A program made the translations under genes and the position numbers. Under the pieces are notes generated by a model. That model was not told the DNA's origin and searched no databases. It saw only the letters and a program-made list of their open reading frames with translations. DNA of 64,000 nt from Rhinopomastus cyanomelas. Lineage: Eukaryota > Chordata > Aves > Bucerotiformes > Rhinopomastidae. Of this stretch, positions 1-12,543 are shown piece by piece (position 1 is the stretch's first letter; each line of letters opens with the position of its first letter). The stretch lies in the NCBI GenBank assembly GCA_013400115.1, contig VXBP01004620.1, positions 172,912-236,911 of the forward strand, in the 5' to 3' direction.

Positions 1-3000
1 TAGGTCAGTTAAGTTTGTAGGAACACAGAAAATTGAATATAGGAACAGTTTCTTCCATTGTTAAAAACAGTGAATATAAGTGCAGTCTCTTGCTCAGTAT
101 TTCTGACTATCCAACACACACAATCCTGTGTTTATAGCAGTGCTGGGCTGAAAGATGAGGTTCCTCAGCAACAGTGCCCCGACACACACTACTCCTCCAA
201 ACCCTCACTGATCATGCTCATTTTTTTAGCTGAAAGTATGCATGAATTCTTTGCTCCTGTAGCCATGGCTGTTCCTATATCTGAGCTAGCCATCAGGTCT
301 CCTCAGCAGGATCTTCCCCACATTCAGCTTCCTTGGGTTGGCCATTGTTCTCAGGGCGTTCTCGTGCCTGTCACTGCCAGTCCAGTCCACTGCCACACTG
401 CTCTACATGCACAGTTCTCATGAATCCTACCTTTAAAAGGCATCAGACATTCGAGAGAAGCCAGTGAGGTCTGTGCCTCAGCACAAAATGAATATTTCTG
501 AGTTGTTTTAGTAGAGATTGAACAAAAACTCCTTCTCTCAGAGGCCAGTTGAAGACCCCCCCCCTTTGTCAAAGGAAAGGAAGGTCATCAGGGCGGACCT
601 GTAGCCCTGCAAGTGCCAGGCACAGCGATTCAGCTGTGATAAGCTCCAGTGTCTCCTTCAGAACTGTCTCATATGAACATGTAAAAGAAACACAGTCACT
701 TAGGGAGGAAGGGACAGGGCACAGAAGAAGGTCAAATAAGGCTGGAATCAAGAGAAGAATGTGGCAACTTCTGGTTTTAGTTCAGCACTTCCCTGTAAGA
801 CTGTTTACCTACCCTACATAAATCAGTAAACAGTTCAAAAGTTTACACAAAGTCCCCACCAATCTAATTCTTTTGTAGCTGTGGAAGCAGTTTAAAGCTT
901 CTCTCAGGCTATTTCCCTTGACTAGATCCAGATTAAAAGCAAAGAAAAAGAAAACCCAAGCACCTATTAAATCTATTCTCTTTGATAAACCTCCGTGTTG
1001 GTCTCAGGTGCCCTCAGCTTCCATAATCCCTGTATTTCAGTCTGCCATTCAATCATTTTTAAATGGTATCTTACTAAGAGATTAAATGAAGATTTATCCT
1101 CTGGTCTATACTCCTCTGAGCAGAAGTGATAAGTTTCTGATGTTCTCTTGAGGGTGAGCAGGGGTCAAAGCCGTTGTAACTAATCCTATGCATATTTAAC
1201 TCATACAAAGATCTTCTCTAATATTGGCTAACTCTAAGCACTGATACCCTCTGTAAGCCACCAGAAGGAAAGCTACCTACTGCTTTAAATCTGCTAAACC
1301 CTGCAGTCCTGTCTCCCCAGGCAAAATAGTTTCTAGTGGTTTGTGGGTAACCAGCACCATTCCATACCCCACCTGCCCTGGCACTGCTCTTGCCTAGCAC
1401 CTAGATTTTTGATATAAAACCTCCTCAGCTCATTCTGCTGCGGTGTTTTTACCTAGTATGTTGGCTAATCTTAAAAACAACAGGCCAATGTGGAGCTAGT
1501 GAAAAATTAAACCAAAATGTTAACCAAAAAATTTAAAATTTTGGAAATTTAATTATTTCCACGTCTGTAAAAATTCCCAATTCTTGCACATTAGCTATTC
1601 TGATATTTATTATTCTTATATTCGAATGTGAGGCTCAAGTCTTTGACACTGCCTGGACAAACAAACCCAGTGTCAGAACAGTTCAGCTCAATTCTTTTCT
1701 CTCAGAAATAATTATACCTAGATATTTGCCACTTCATTCATCCAGCGGGTGCAGGAGACCGTAAACACCAAATTATTGTAGAACGCTGCCCAACTGCTAC
1801 TAGTTTGTTTCCTCAGTCTTCAGACCAATTAAATTGTTCTTATCCTGAGCAGCAAGCTTTAAAAACTTGGGCTGCTGTATAGTCAGAAAATATAGAGACT
1901 TTTCTTAATTAGCCATGACATACCCGGCAGTGTCTGTCTGCTGGCATGGAGGGAGCTGCCTAGCAACAACGCTAAAAAATCCTCCAGTGCTCCCACTGGA
2001 TCACAAAGAGTCTGTTAAAAATGGTAATTTCTCTCGCAGAGAAGTAGAGATGGTTTCAATTAAGGACAGCGATTCTCAACTAGTTATTTATATGCAGTGG
2101 AACCAAAATAACATCCATCACGTATAAATACAATGTGAGCAGGCCATGCATAATCACTTAAAGCTTTAATTTGCAGTAAGGGCCATTCCCATCCGTCAGG
2201 CTTTTGTTTTGCTTAATGGCAAAAACACTCCAGCTAGGTCAGACCTACACTGAGGCTTAGACAAGGCAGGAAGCCCAGGCAGTAGGGCTGGAATGAGCTC
2301 CCATAATCATACAGTCCATCCCTAAGCACCCAGTTGGGATAAATTATACATAAACCACTCCCGATCAGTAACACTTTCCTGCTTCCCAAAAGCTCCAGAC
2401 CCAAACAGCAAAGAAACTCTCCTGGCACTCTGCTCAGTTGCTTAGAAAGCCTTGGGAAAGTTCTAACCCAACCCTCCCTTTGCTCCGATTCTGCTTATTT
2501 TAATGGAGTAGATAACACACGGTTTTGTAGGGCTTTCTGACATGAAATGGCTATCGTGTGTCAGTCTTCTGCTGAGTAAATAGCACCAGCTTTTCTCAGG
2601 CTTTCCTTATATAGCTCTTACATCCTTACTGCAGTGCTTCCTATTTCTTTTGGATTATTTCTCCAACTCCTTTTACTCCCTCTTGCCTTGCATTTTGAAT
2701 AAACACCCCCTCCCAGTCCAAGTCAGCAGTGATAACATGTTGGAGTTTGGAACTCGGGGTGGGTCTCAGCCGGAGGGACCGGGGGTTGCTATGGCAACTC
2801 TTGATAAGCAGCTTGGCATTTCAAGCTCTCGTTCTGGCCAACTGCACCTCTGCAAACAAGCACATTGAGGCAAGAGGAAGGATCTCTTGAGTTTCCTACT
2901 CCCATTTTCTGGTGTGAGGTGCCTCTTTGTTCAGCAATCAGCTTGGTGTCTCTGCACTGGGCAATGCACTAGCAGACATCATTTACCCTGGAGCTTGGTA

Positions 3001-6000
3001 ATGCAGGAGAGAGTAGGAGTTTGGAACCTCGGAGGAAGTTCATGTGGTCCATGGTGTGGTGAAATGGAGGAAGAGAGTCCTATCTGCAGCTCTTGGAAGA
3101 TAAGGCACTGGAGCAGGAGATGTGCTTAGAGAACGTGGACTCCTTAAAGGAACCCCTAGCACTGAGCAGATGATCTTCCTTTTTGTTTTGGCTCATTAAC
3201 ACATTAACTTTATTTATTAGTTAATCTTATCCTGGGGTTGATCAGTTGATTAACTGGTGACACAGCTCTAAGTCAGCAGCCACAGCTCTAGGTCTACAGC
3301 CATCACTTCTCCAGGCACTGAAGGATTCAGATGACCTTGCTCTTTCCTTTCTTTTCCTCAAGGGTTCACCTCCCTTTTGTTGCTAATGTTTTTGTGCCAC
3401 TGACCAGCCACCACTGCTGGCCCTTCTACAGAAAACAGCATCAGAAGAAAGCCAGGAGCTAGCAAAGACCAGGGGCACCTGAGTGGAGTTGACTCTTCCC
3501 TTGCTCTGAGAGCTCATTTCACCCAAGCAGAAGCCAAATATGGAGCTGGAGGCAACAAGCCCCTGGGCAGGCTCCTTGCCTCTGGAGCTCTACTGGAGCA
3601 AAGTGGTCAAACCAACAGCATCACCATCATTGTGACTGTTTATCCTTCAGATAACAGGCACTGCTGCTTTGCAGAGGGATCCCTGGGGTCCACATGGGAC
3701 GTGTCCCTCCCACCTCAGCCCAACACAAAGAACCAGGAAACCACCACAGCCCTTGTCTGCCCTCAGCAGTGATGTCTATGGCCAGGAGCACTGAAAAGCC
3801 CTACAACTTGGCCTGTGTTGATTATAAGGGAAAATGGACTCTCTTCCAAATTAATTTTGTTTTCCCCAAAGGACTGGCTCATTAAAGAAGCACAATTAAA
3901 CAGCTTTAGGGACTGCATCCTGGCAGGACTAAGCCCCTAGTCCTTTCTCAGGAAAAATTCATCACTTTTTTTTTTTGATGAAACAATGAAAGGAGTCAGA
4001 GTCATCCAATGAATTAGCATAAAAGTTTATCCTAACTTGGCAGAGCGACAAGAACTGAGAAAATGAGTCCAAGTAAAGGCTAAATGGTAGATAACCTCAG
4101 TACCTGGGGCCAAGAAACTGGGAAAATACTCCCTGCACCACACAAGCTGTGAAACCCAGACTTCTGATATACACTTCCAAATTCAGGATGAAGTGCCAGA
4201 GGAACAACTGCCATGCTGTTGATATGATAAATTATTTGTAGGTCTGTATATTATTATACGTCATTGTTCTATATATTACACACTGTATATTATATACATT
4301 ATACACTATATAATATACAACTGATATACTAATAATATATCATTCTAATAATTATATGCTATTATTATTTTTAGATATATTTGGGGCACATTTATTTTCC
4401 ATCACTATTCCTTTTTGATTAGTAATATGAGCAATTTCTTACCTTACTAGTTCTTCTCTTCTTGCTGGGAGTGGAGCTGTGACTGTGGCACACCCTGCAA
4501 GCAATGAGAAAATGTTATCTTTCACAAAGGCCCTAGTCAATCAATATCATGCTAATCAATACAGTCTGAGCCTTCAAGTTTGACTGCAAAACCCAAGAAC
4601 TTCCTACCTATCCCCACCATTTCTTCTCTTCAGGTCACTTTCTGTGGTGTGTGAACTTCCAAGCTGTTGCTTATAGCTCCTCAGTATAAACAGAAGTGGA
4701 TACTTGGGGTTTTTTTAAGAGCTTCAGCAATGGGTTGCAGCTATAGTCCTTGTGTCTGTGTGTTTATGGTGGCCAGGGGAAGCTGCACATCTGGGGACAT
4801 TCCTTTTGTTGCTGCAGCAGAGTAACATTGGCTTAACTGGGTTTTATTAATGTTAACGCACCCAGAGGCTCAGGCTCTGCCCACACCTTTGTAAACTGAA
4901 TTAAGGGAGAAATGAATCAGAGTTAAAAGACAGCTGATTAATTTTATTCGCTTGCTTAGGGGGGTTTCAGCAAAATGGTCTCCACATCTATTTTTCTTCA
5001 GAGAATCAACTTTATAGCCACAGGGCTAAAGGAAACTTGTCAGCCAGCCATTCACATGGTCGTGTGTCAAGGGGAGCTATTCAGTTTAAAGCAGTGGACA
5101 TCAGGGAGAGGTGCTCAGCCCCTGCTCTGCGAAAATGGGAAGGTTATACAGACACGGTCCCTCCCACCTGCTGCAGAGATCATAAGGTTTTCATAAAGCA
5201 TTTTGAATCAGAGCTTTCACACACTCCCTGGAGTCTGCTCTGGCAAGGACAAGGGCACAGCAACCAATCTGCTGAAAAGAGTTCAACCCACTGAAAATCC
5301 ACCCTATTAGCAGGTCTGCCTCAACACAAACAGTGCTTTCAAGGGCTTTATCATGCAATTTCAAAGGCTTTCAGCTCCTCACAGTAGGAATTGGATGTCG
5401 AGACAGATTTCACGTTTGGAAATAATCATAATTCTCTAGCAAAGCCTCCTCTGAGGGTGTGTTTGTGCAAAGCCTGGACCAAAATACTGGTGTGAAGGCA
5501 GGGCTGTGCAGTAAGGAGCTCTCCCTGCTTGTCAGTGACTCAGAAGGGTCTGTCTGAAAAGCTCCCCATTCCTGGAACCCCTGACAATGATTTCTTCATG
5601 ACTTCCTGGTCAAAACTGGCAAAGACAGCAGGGCAAAAATCTCACAGAGCAAAACACATGCAAAAAACGGTGGTTCAGGCCCCTCCATGTAAGCAGAAGG
5701 CATGGCAGAGGTCCCTCAACATGACAGGGATTCTGAACATTTTTGCAGCTGTTTTGTCAGCAAAGGAGTTGGGAAGGAAAAATTCTGACCCTTAAGTGAA
5801 TGATTTCTGCTCTGCCAGGTCCCATCGCCATGGGATGGGCTGGACAACACTGAAGTCAGCGCAGATCCTCTCTATCCACATGGCCATCACCAGTGTTCTC
5901 TGTAAGTGCCACACAGGTCACCATGGACTTCTCCTCCTGGTTAATCCTGACACCTCAAATGGCTCCCACTCTCTCTTCCCACAGACACAGACATATGAGT

Positions 6001-6300
6001 GATGAAAACAACCCAGGAGGAGAAAGTGTGGAAATTGTGAGCTTAAAGGAAATTATCATTAGTCTTTCCAAATAACCTGTGAGACCTTCTGCAGATCTTT
6101 TCACGTCTTGTGTTCCAGTCAAAAAAGATGTACATGCCAACAGGTCTTGGCAAATGCTGCATTGCCCCTCAGCCCACAAGACACCTTCACGTGCCACAGC
6201 CACAACGAGCAGAACTGCCCATTGAGTCAACAGCCACACTGAAATGTGGAAATCTGAGGCACAATCCTAAAGCTACAGGTGGCAAGGTCTTCCCTTTCCA
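1..6300. other. Intergenic, no gene recognised
   Basis: Short ORFs only, with no recognisable domain and no CR1 that I can see. It contains an AT-rich stretch at about 4245-4385 and two RFX X-box-like motifs at 1955-1967 and 2785-2798. In other vertebrates NCALD lies on this side of RRM2B, but none of its coding exons are seen here. Confidence 0.6.
4245..4385. repeat. AT-rich low-complexity stretch
   Basis: Runs of TATAT, ATTAT and TATAC with almost no G or C over about 140 bases. Confidence 0.7.
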
Positions 6301-6930
6301 CACAATCACAGAGTTATTGAGGCTGGAAAAGACCTCTAAGGTCATCAAGCCCAGCCCAGGACCTAACGTCACCACAATTAGCCAGATCAGGGTACTAAGG
6401 GCCACAGCCAAGCTGTCCTTCAACACCTCTAAGGATGGGGACTCCACCACTGCCCTGGACAGGCCAGTCCAGTGTCTGATCACCCTTTCTGTGAGGAAGG
6501 GCTTCCTAACAGCCAACCCAACCCTCCCCTGGTGCAGGTTCAGGCCCGGCCCTCTCATCCTGACACTAGTTGCCTGGGAGAAGAGCCTGATCCCCACCCA
6601 ACTAGAACCTCCTTCAGGTAGTTGTAGAGAGGGAGAAGGTCCCCCCTGAGTCTCCACCAGGCTAAACACCCCCAGCTCCCTCAGCCTCACCTCATCAGAC
6701 TTCTCCTCCAGTCCCTTCCCCAGCCTCGTTGCTCCTCTGGACCGGCTCCAGGCCCTCAACCTCTTCTTTAAATGAGGGGCCCAGCACTGCCCCCAGCACT
6801 CGAGGTGAGGCCTACCCAGTGCCCAGTACAGGGGGAGAACTTCATCCCTAGTCCTACTGGCCACACTACTGCTGATAGAAGCCAGGATGCCACTGGCCTT
6901 TCGGGCTGCCTGAGTGCCCCTGCCGGCTCC
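6301..6930 (-). mobile_element. CR1 fragment (3' part of ORF2)
   Basis: Minus-strand CR1 of the subfamily whose 3' end reads, on the plus strand, 'ATTGAGGCTGGAAAAGACCT'. Reverse-strand translation gives diverged reverse-transcriptase C-terminal pieces (VLPLYWALGRPHLE, RLRELGVFSL, VVESPSLEVLKD). A 259-codon open frame on the minus strand (6187-6966) is this decayed element plus flank, not a host gene. Confidence 0.8.
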
Positions 6931-8295
6931 CACTTCCCTTCCCCAGCTCTGCCTCCTGCCTTGCACGGGGTTCTCAGAGCAGGTTCAGTCAGGCTCCTGC
7001 TGCTGCGTGAGAGCGATCTCGGCTGCACCAGCAGGGCTCGGGGTTATCTGACAAAACTATTCCCTTTGCGAGGATGCCCAGACATTTCAGCAGGGCTTTG
7101 CTTTCCCTTTGTTGTGTGGAAAATAAGCTGCAGGAACAAGCTCTAAATGAAAGAAAAATGTCACCCCCGTTCCATAGGAACCCCCAGAGCTTGTCGCTGC
7201 CAGACAGGGAGCTGCTTCATCCCACCTGCGTGTCCACCTGCTGCAAACTCTCAGGAGCCAGCCCAGGACACGCAGGGCTTGGAACCCACGGAAATGTGTG
7301 AATTTGAGGGTGGCTGCTGCATCCATGTGCTTCTTCCAGGAGGCACAAGTGCTGCTCAAAATTACTCCGTGCCCCAGGCGGGGAGAGGCCGGGACGGAAG
7401 TGAGACAGAGAGCTCTGCCGAGTGTCCTCCTCTCAGCACAGTTGTTCTCCTCTGTAATGGACAGTGCAGAACAAAGGCTTATGCTGATAAATATCCTGTT
7501 CTCAAAACTACAGCAGAGACAGTTTCCAGAGAGCTCTCTGTGCTGTGAAGAAGACACCTCTGGGTAAGCCAGGCTACCTTCTGTGGCTCTTGGCTGGTGG
7601 CCTATGCTGAGCCAGGCTGGAAGCAGAGGCTGCTCCTTTGATGTCATGAGTGATGCTCTCGGTCCACGGTGCACCAAGTCCCATAGGAGCCCACCAGTGA
7701 CCTGAGAGCAATTCCAAGCCCCACTGTGCATTCACAGAGTGGCCTCACTTCTTCACTTGCCCTGTCAGAAGAAGTGAAATAGCTGTCCTTTCAAAACAGA
7801 AATCAGCTTTCTGCAAGCCCTGGGCACGCGTCTCCCATTTGCTTGTAATTCCTTTCAGCTGCAGGGGCATTTCTCCCCACAGCTCCTGAGTGATAGGAGT
7901 TTTGTGCTGAGAATGCAAGCCATGCAAGCTTTGGCAGCACTCGAGAAAATCCTCTAAACCTCAAACAGCTTTGCTGCCTCGTAGGAGCAGTCCCAGGCTT
8001 CCCTTTGCAAAGGGGAGATGTGCAATGGCAGGGCTAGCAAACACACCCACAGCGTGTGTATGTGTGTGTGTGTGTGTATGAGGAGGCCAGCTCCTTTGCC
8101 AAGCACTGCCAAACCCTTAACTGGAGCACACCAGAGCAGCCAGTCACAGTCTCCATATAGGACTCTCCCATACACTCGGTCCACAACTCACAGCAAAGTC
8201 TGACACAGTGAGAGCAATCAGCCAGGGCACTGCCTCGCTACGCTCACATTAACTGAACTGCAGTCCTGGCAGCTCACAAGCCAGGTGCTCACAAG
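6931..8295. other. Intergenic, no gene recognised
   Basis: Overlapping short ORFs occur on both strands but none resembles a known family. A TG microsatellite is at 8054-8080. Confidence 0.6.
8054..8080. repeat. (TG)n microsatellite
   Basis: About 27 bases of TG repeats interrupted by TA. Confidence 0.85.
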
Positions 8296-8346
8296 ATGAT
8301 CTTCCGAGATCCCTTCCTATCTCTAATGTTCTGTGATTCTGTGATA
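8296..8346 (+). mobile_element. CR1 3' tail fragment
   Basis: Reads 'GATGATCTTCCGAGATCCCT' then '..CTAATGTTCTGTGATTCTGTGAT', the plus-orientation 3' end of CR1 including two octamer-type repeats. Confidence 0.75.
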
Positions 8347-8357
8347 GGGATAACCTA

Positions 8358-8840
8358 TTCATAGAATCATCAAGGTTAGAAAAGACCTTCAAGATCATGA
8401 AGTCCAACTGTCCTCCTTATAATCCCCAACCACTAATCCATCTCCTGAAATACGCGGTCTGCACATTTGTTGAACCCCTCCAGGGACAGTGCCTCCAACC
8501 TCTCCCTGGGCGGCCTGTTCCAGGACCTCCACACCCTTTCTGGGAAGAAGTTTTTCTGGGAAGAAGTTTTTCCTAAGATCCAGTCTAAAACTCCCCTGGC
8601 AAAACTTGACCCCATTTCCTCTTATCCTATTGCTAGTCACAGGGGATGAAGAGGCCAGCAGCTACCTCACTACACTCTCCCTTCAGGTAGTTGTAGAGAG
8701 CAATGAGGTCTCCCCACAGCCTCCTCTTCTCCAGGCTGACCAGCCCCAGCTCCCTCAGCCTCGTCTCATCAGACCTGTTGTCCAGACCCCTATCAGCCCA
8801 GCTGCCCTTCTCTGTCCCTATTCATCCAGTACCTTCAGTC
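8358..8840 (-). mobile_element. CR1 fragment with an internal 16-base duplication
   Basis: Starts with ATAGAATCATCAAGG and continues through the ORF2 3' region in reverse. CTGGGAAGAAGTTTTT is tandemly duplicated at 8540-8571. It faces the plus-strand tail at 8296-8346, so the two CR1 3' ends abut. Confidence 0.8.
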
Positions 8841-9649
8841 CAACACATTACTGCACCGCTAAGAGAACATGAAAAATAGTGCAAGCTCCAGCTTTAGATT
8901 TTCCTGATTGTGTGACACACTAGCAGCATCTCTACCTCTAATAAAACTTCAAGAGCGGATCCTTGAGGCCCACAAGAACTAGGACAAGGAGGACAAACTC
9001 TCTTCAGCCAATCCATTAGGGTGATCTCGGGGATTATTTACACCGTAACCTTCTTCTGCACGTCACACAGATCATCCACTGTGACACATGGCCCCATAAA
9101 TTCACTGGGAAAACATTCAGTCTACTCTTGAAAGCACCTCATCCACTTTTGATACCACAAGACAATAACGTTCTGAAAATACATTTTACACAGTTAAAGA
9201 TCAAGTCTCAAAAATTAGATTCCACTCGTATCAACAAACCCTAGGGTCTAGTAAAATATTATAGCTCTTACTACGTGTGTACAGATGCATTTTAACAGGC
9301 CAGTTCTGATGGTTAATAAAATGCAACTGAACTATAATTACAGACAAAATAGACTCAGATCTTCAGAATTTTGCCAGCTCAATAGAACTTCTTAACGTTG
9401 TTGTGAACAAGCCATTTGGTTCATTGACTACAACATATTTTGATGGCTTTCACCGACAAACTAGTAAGGAGGTGGTTTAGAGGTCAGGAACAGTTCTCAC
9501 TGTTTTGCTAATGCCAGAGAGAGTCTAGCTGGTGCTTGTAATTGGAAAACATCTCTCCAGAAGTGACATTACACAGCTCTTCTCACTCTGAAACACCTTT
9601 GACCTGGTACAAGAGTGGTGGACAACAGGAAGCTAGATGAGATCTAATC
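8841..9649. other. Intergenic, nothing recognised
   Basis: Unique-looking AT-rich sequence with no repeat or coding signal I can support. Confidence 0.5.
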
Positions 9650-9778
9650 ACAGAATCACAGAACATTAGGGGTTGGAAGGGACCTTGAAAGATCATCTAG
9701 TCCAATCCCCCTGCCACAGCAGGATCCCCTAGACCAAGTCACACAGGAACACATCCAGGCAAGTTTTAAACCTCTGCA
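9650..9778 (-). mobile_element. CR1 3' end fragment
   Basis: Begins with ACAGAATCACAGAACATTAG and runs through 'GGACCTTGAAAGATCATCTA' to about 'CAGGCAAGTTTTAAACCTCT', the reverse of a CR1 3' UTR. Confidence 0.8.
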
Positions 9779-12096
9779 TCACTACTCTCTTGGATATAAA
9801 ATAACATGTTGTCACCTTCCCCGAGAATCACTCTCAGCGGTAGAGCTGAGGACGTGTCATCTCTGATGTAGGCAAGACCACAGACAGGCAGCCCAGCCTG
9901 AGTGCAGGGAATCTGAGAAGGTGATTCTGCTCTTTTTCACAGATTAAGTCACCTCTGTACCCACTGCACAGTACAAGTGTGTCATCAAGTGCCACTTCAG
10001 CCAGGGTTAAACCTAGGACTGTGAAAGAACAAGAGTTCTTTTCTCACTACACTCTGAATTCCTGCCACTAGAAGCTTATGAGAGGGTTTCTAGATGTCTG
10101 GCTCCAAGAACAGCTGCAGGTTTGATATATCCAAACCCTTCCAGATTGCAGCACTCTCATCCTTATCAACTCCTGCCCATCATCAAGGAGCAAAAAGCCC
10201 CCAGACTAGAGTTTTCACAAGTCTTTATTGATTTAACAGGAGAAATAAATGGTTTGGGTAGGTGCCTGAGGAGGCAGAAATGAGTGATAGAGTGACACTG
10301 ATGTGGATTAACAAGAACGTCGCCCAAAGGAGAAGCACAACAAGCTGAATGCGCTGCCACTCGCTCCCTCCTGTCATCTTTCATTTCTGATCAAGTGTAG
10401 CACACAAGAGCATCCCCAACACTCATCATTTAAATCAGATTGTTCAGCCCCTGCATCAGTTTGATTCTGCTGTATAGAAGAGCAAGGGGTGGCTGCCAGG
10501 CAGGCTCCTGAGGCCAGAAAGGAGCTCATCCCCAGCCTTTCTCAGTGCCACAGGGCAGGCACATCACCTCTTCCTGCAGAGACACCCCCCATCCCTGCAC
10601 TGAGGGAGCAGCCTTGAGGGCCAGGCAAGATGATCCACTCATCCCAAAAAACCACCTCTGAGCTATCAGTGCTGGGTGAAGTCAAACTGGCAGGAAAAGG
10701 GGAGATGAGGAAAATCAGGTGGGTGGGAAGGTAGAGCCGAATGAAAGAGGGAGATGCCTGGTGCGGAGACAGGTGCCTGGACTCCAGCTTCTGCTACAGC
10801 TGGGGATGTACAGGTGCACTGGGCCAGACTGGAGAATGCAGGAGACAACCTTTGTGAGTTTTTTTAGTGTTGAGAGGGGAGGAGGTGAAGAGTTGGCTGG
10901 GCTGGGCTGGGTTTTTGTTGGTTTTTGTTTCAGAAATGCCTTCCTCAAGCACAGGAAAAGGAAGAATTTGTCAGAGCTCTGGGTCAGCCAGTGGCTGCAC
11001 TTGGCTGTGCCCTCTGCTTGGTGCACTCCTGCCTACAGCTGTTGCCACTGCCCTGCATTTTCATGGCTCATTCGCTGTCAGGAGCAGAGTGCGAGCACAG
11101 ACATAGAGGAGATAGGAAAGAAGAACTATCTTTCATGGTGGTTCCAAAACCCGTTTTTTTTATCATTCCTGCACATAAGCTTTGTCATCATTGGGAAGAA
11201 AGGAAGAATCCCACTTCAGGAACCAGTAAGATGCTGTTCAGAGCCCTGCAGACAGCTGCTTAGATACTACAGGACAACACTGGATTTTAGAATCCAGCAG
11301 GATCCACCCCAGGAAAAAGCAGCTGAATACACGAGCCATGTGACTGGACACGACCACTACCTACAGGCAGCCACTGATATTTTTAGTTGTAGCTAATGAG
11401 AGCCTACCCTTGACGCCGCTGTACGGAACAGCCCTCTTACCTAGCCTCAGAGGCACGAGGGCTGCGGCTGTCAGGGCGCTGCCAAGGCGATTCGCTTGAC
11501 GCAGAGTGAATGCTACACGCCTGCGTGCACGAGCACACACACACCCAGAGAGACGTAGCTGCAGCTGGGATCAGGAGTTTGCTTCAAGTATATTTATTTG
11601 CATTAAAGGCTGTTGGTTTTAAATTATCTGCACATCCTTTTTCATCGTGTCATCACTCGGATCCTGCTATGGCCCACCTAGTCCATTGGCAAGAGGGCAA
11701 CATCAGACACAGTCTCTTAGGCAGGCAGGTAGGGATGCTCTGCTGAAAGGGCTGCAGCAACCAGCTTGAAGACAAGACACTCAGGAGCTCAGACTGTGTT
11801 GCAGCCACATTCACACACATTATCAACACAGGGCAGGTTTGCTGTGATTTCATAACAGATATTCAAGAAATAGTCCAAGCCTTGTTTAGGAAGAAAACAA
11901 GAGAGCAAAAGGATACACTAGGACTTTGCTCTTTCTTCCTAATTCCCTCCTGCTCCAGTGACCTACATAAACCAACTATAAAGAGTTTTCATCAACAGTG
12001 CAGTGCTGCAGACACACAACCGGATTGGGACCATATTTCTCATCAATCATATTTTATAAGATCTGATGGCTCCAAGATTAATATTTGGAAGATCCA
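9779..12096. other. Intergenic, no gene recognised
   Basis: The longest open frame (10719-11396, plus, 225 codons) has no recognisable domain, overlaps other frames, and has Trp/Cys/Phe-rich composition typical of chance. I see no CR1 here. Confidence 0.5.
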
Positions 12097-12129
12097 GTAT
12101 ATTCAATATATGTGAAGTGTATGTTATGT

Positions 12130-12412
12130 ATCACAGAACTACTGAGGCTGGAAAAGACCTCTGAGATCATCCAGCCCAGCCCATGACCTATCATCACCAG
12201 CTAGACCATGGTACTAACTGCTGCAGCTAGTCTGTCCTTAAAAACCACCACGAACTGGGACTCTACCACGTCCCTGAGCCATCCACTCCAGTGACTGATC
12301 ACCCTTTCCATGAGGAAGGGCTTCCTAACACCCAGCCTAACCCTTTCCTGGTGTAGCTTCAGGCCCTGCCCTCTCATCCTGTTGCTAGTTGCCTGGGAGA
12401 AGAGCCTGATAT
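12130..12412 (-). mobile_element. CR1 fragment in an AT-rich setting
   Basis: Starts with ATCACAGAACTACTGAGGCT and runs to '..GAGAAGAGCCTGAT', the reverse of a CR1 ORF2 end and 3' UTR. AT-rich microsatellite follows immediately, and the whole interval is bracketed by a 17-base direct repeat. Confidence 0.8.
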
Positions 12413-12543
12413 ATATCATATAAGCCAAATAATATATATGAATATACAGAATACAATCTATAGTCTATATTATGTATATGTCACATGTATCTCTATATAT
12501 GTAGTATATGTAGTATATATTGAACTGTATATTCAATATATGT
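12413..12543. repeat. TA-rich microsatellite
   Basis: ATATAT/GTATAT runs of about 130 bases ending in the right copy of the 17-base direct repeat. Confidence 0.7.

Noticed and set aside
6187..6966. 259-codon minus-strand open frame
   Set aside because: Most of it is a decayed CR1 ORF2 end with flanking sequence, not a host gene.
10719..11396. 225-codon plus-strand open frame
   Set aside because: Three frames are open over the same stretch, and the product is rich in Trp, Cys and Phe with no family resemblance. Chance ORF.
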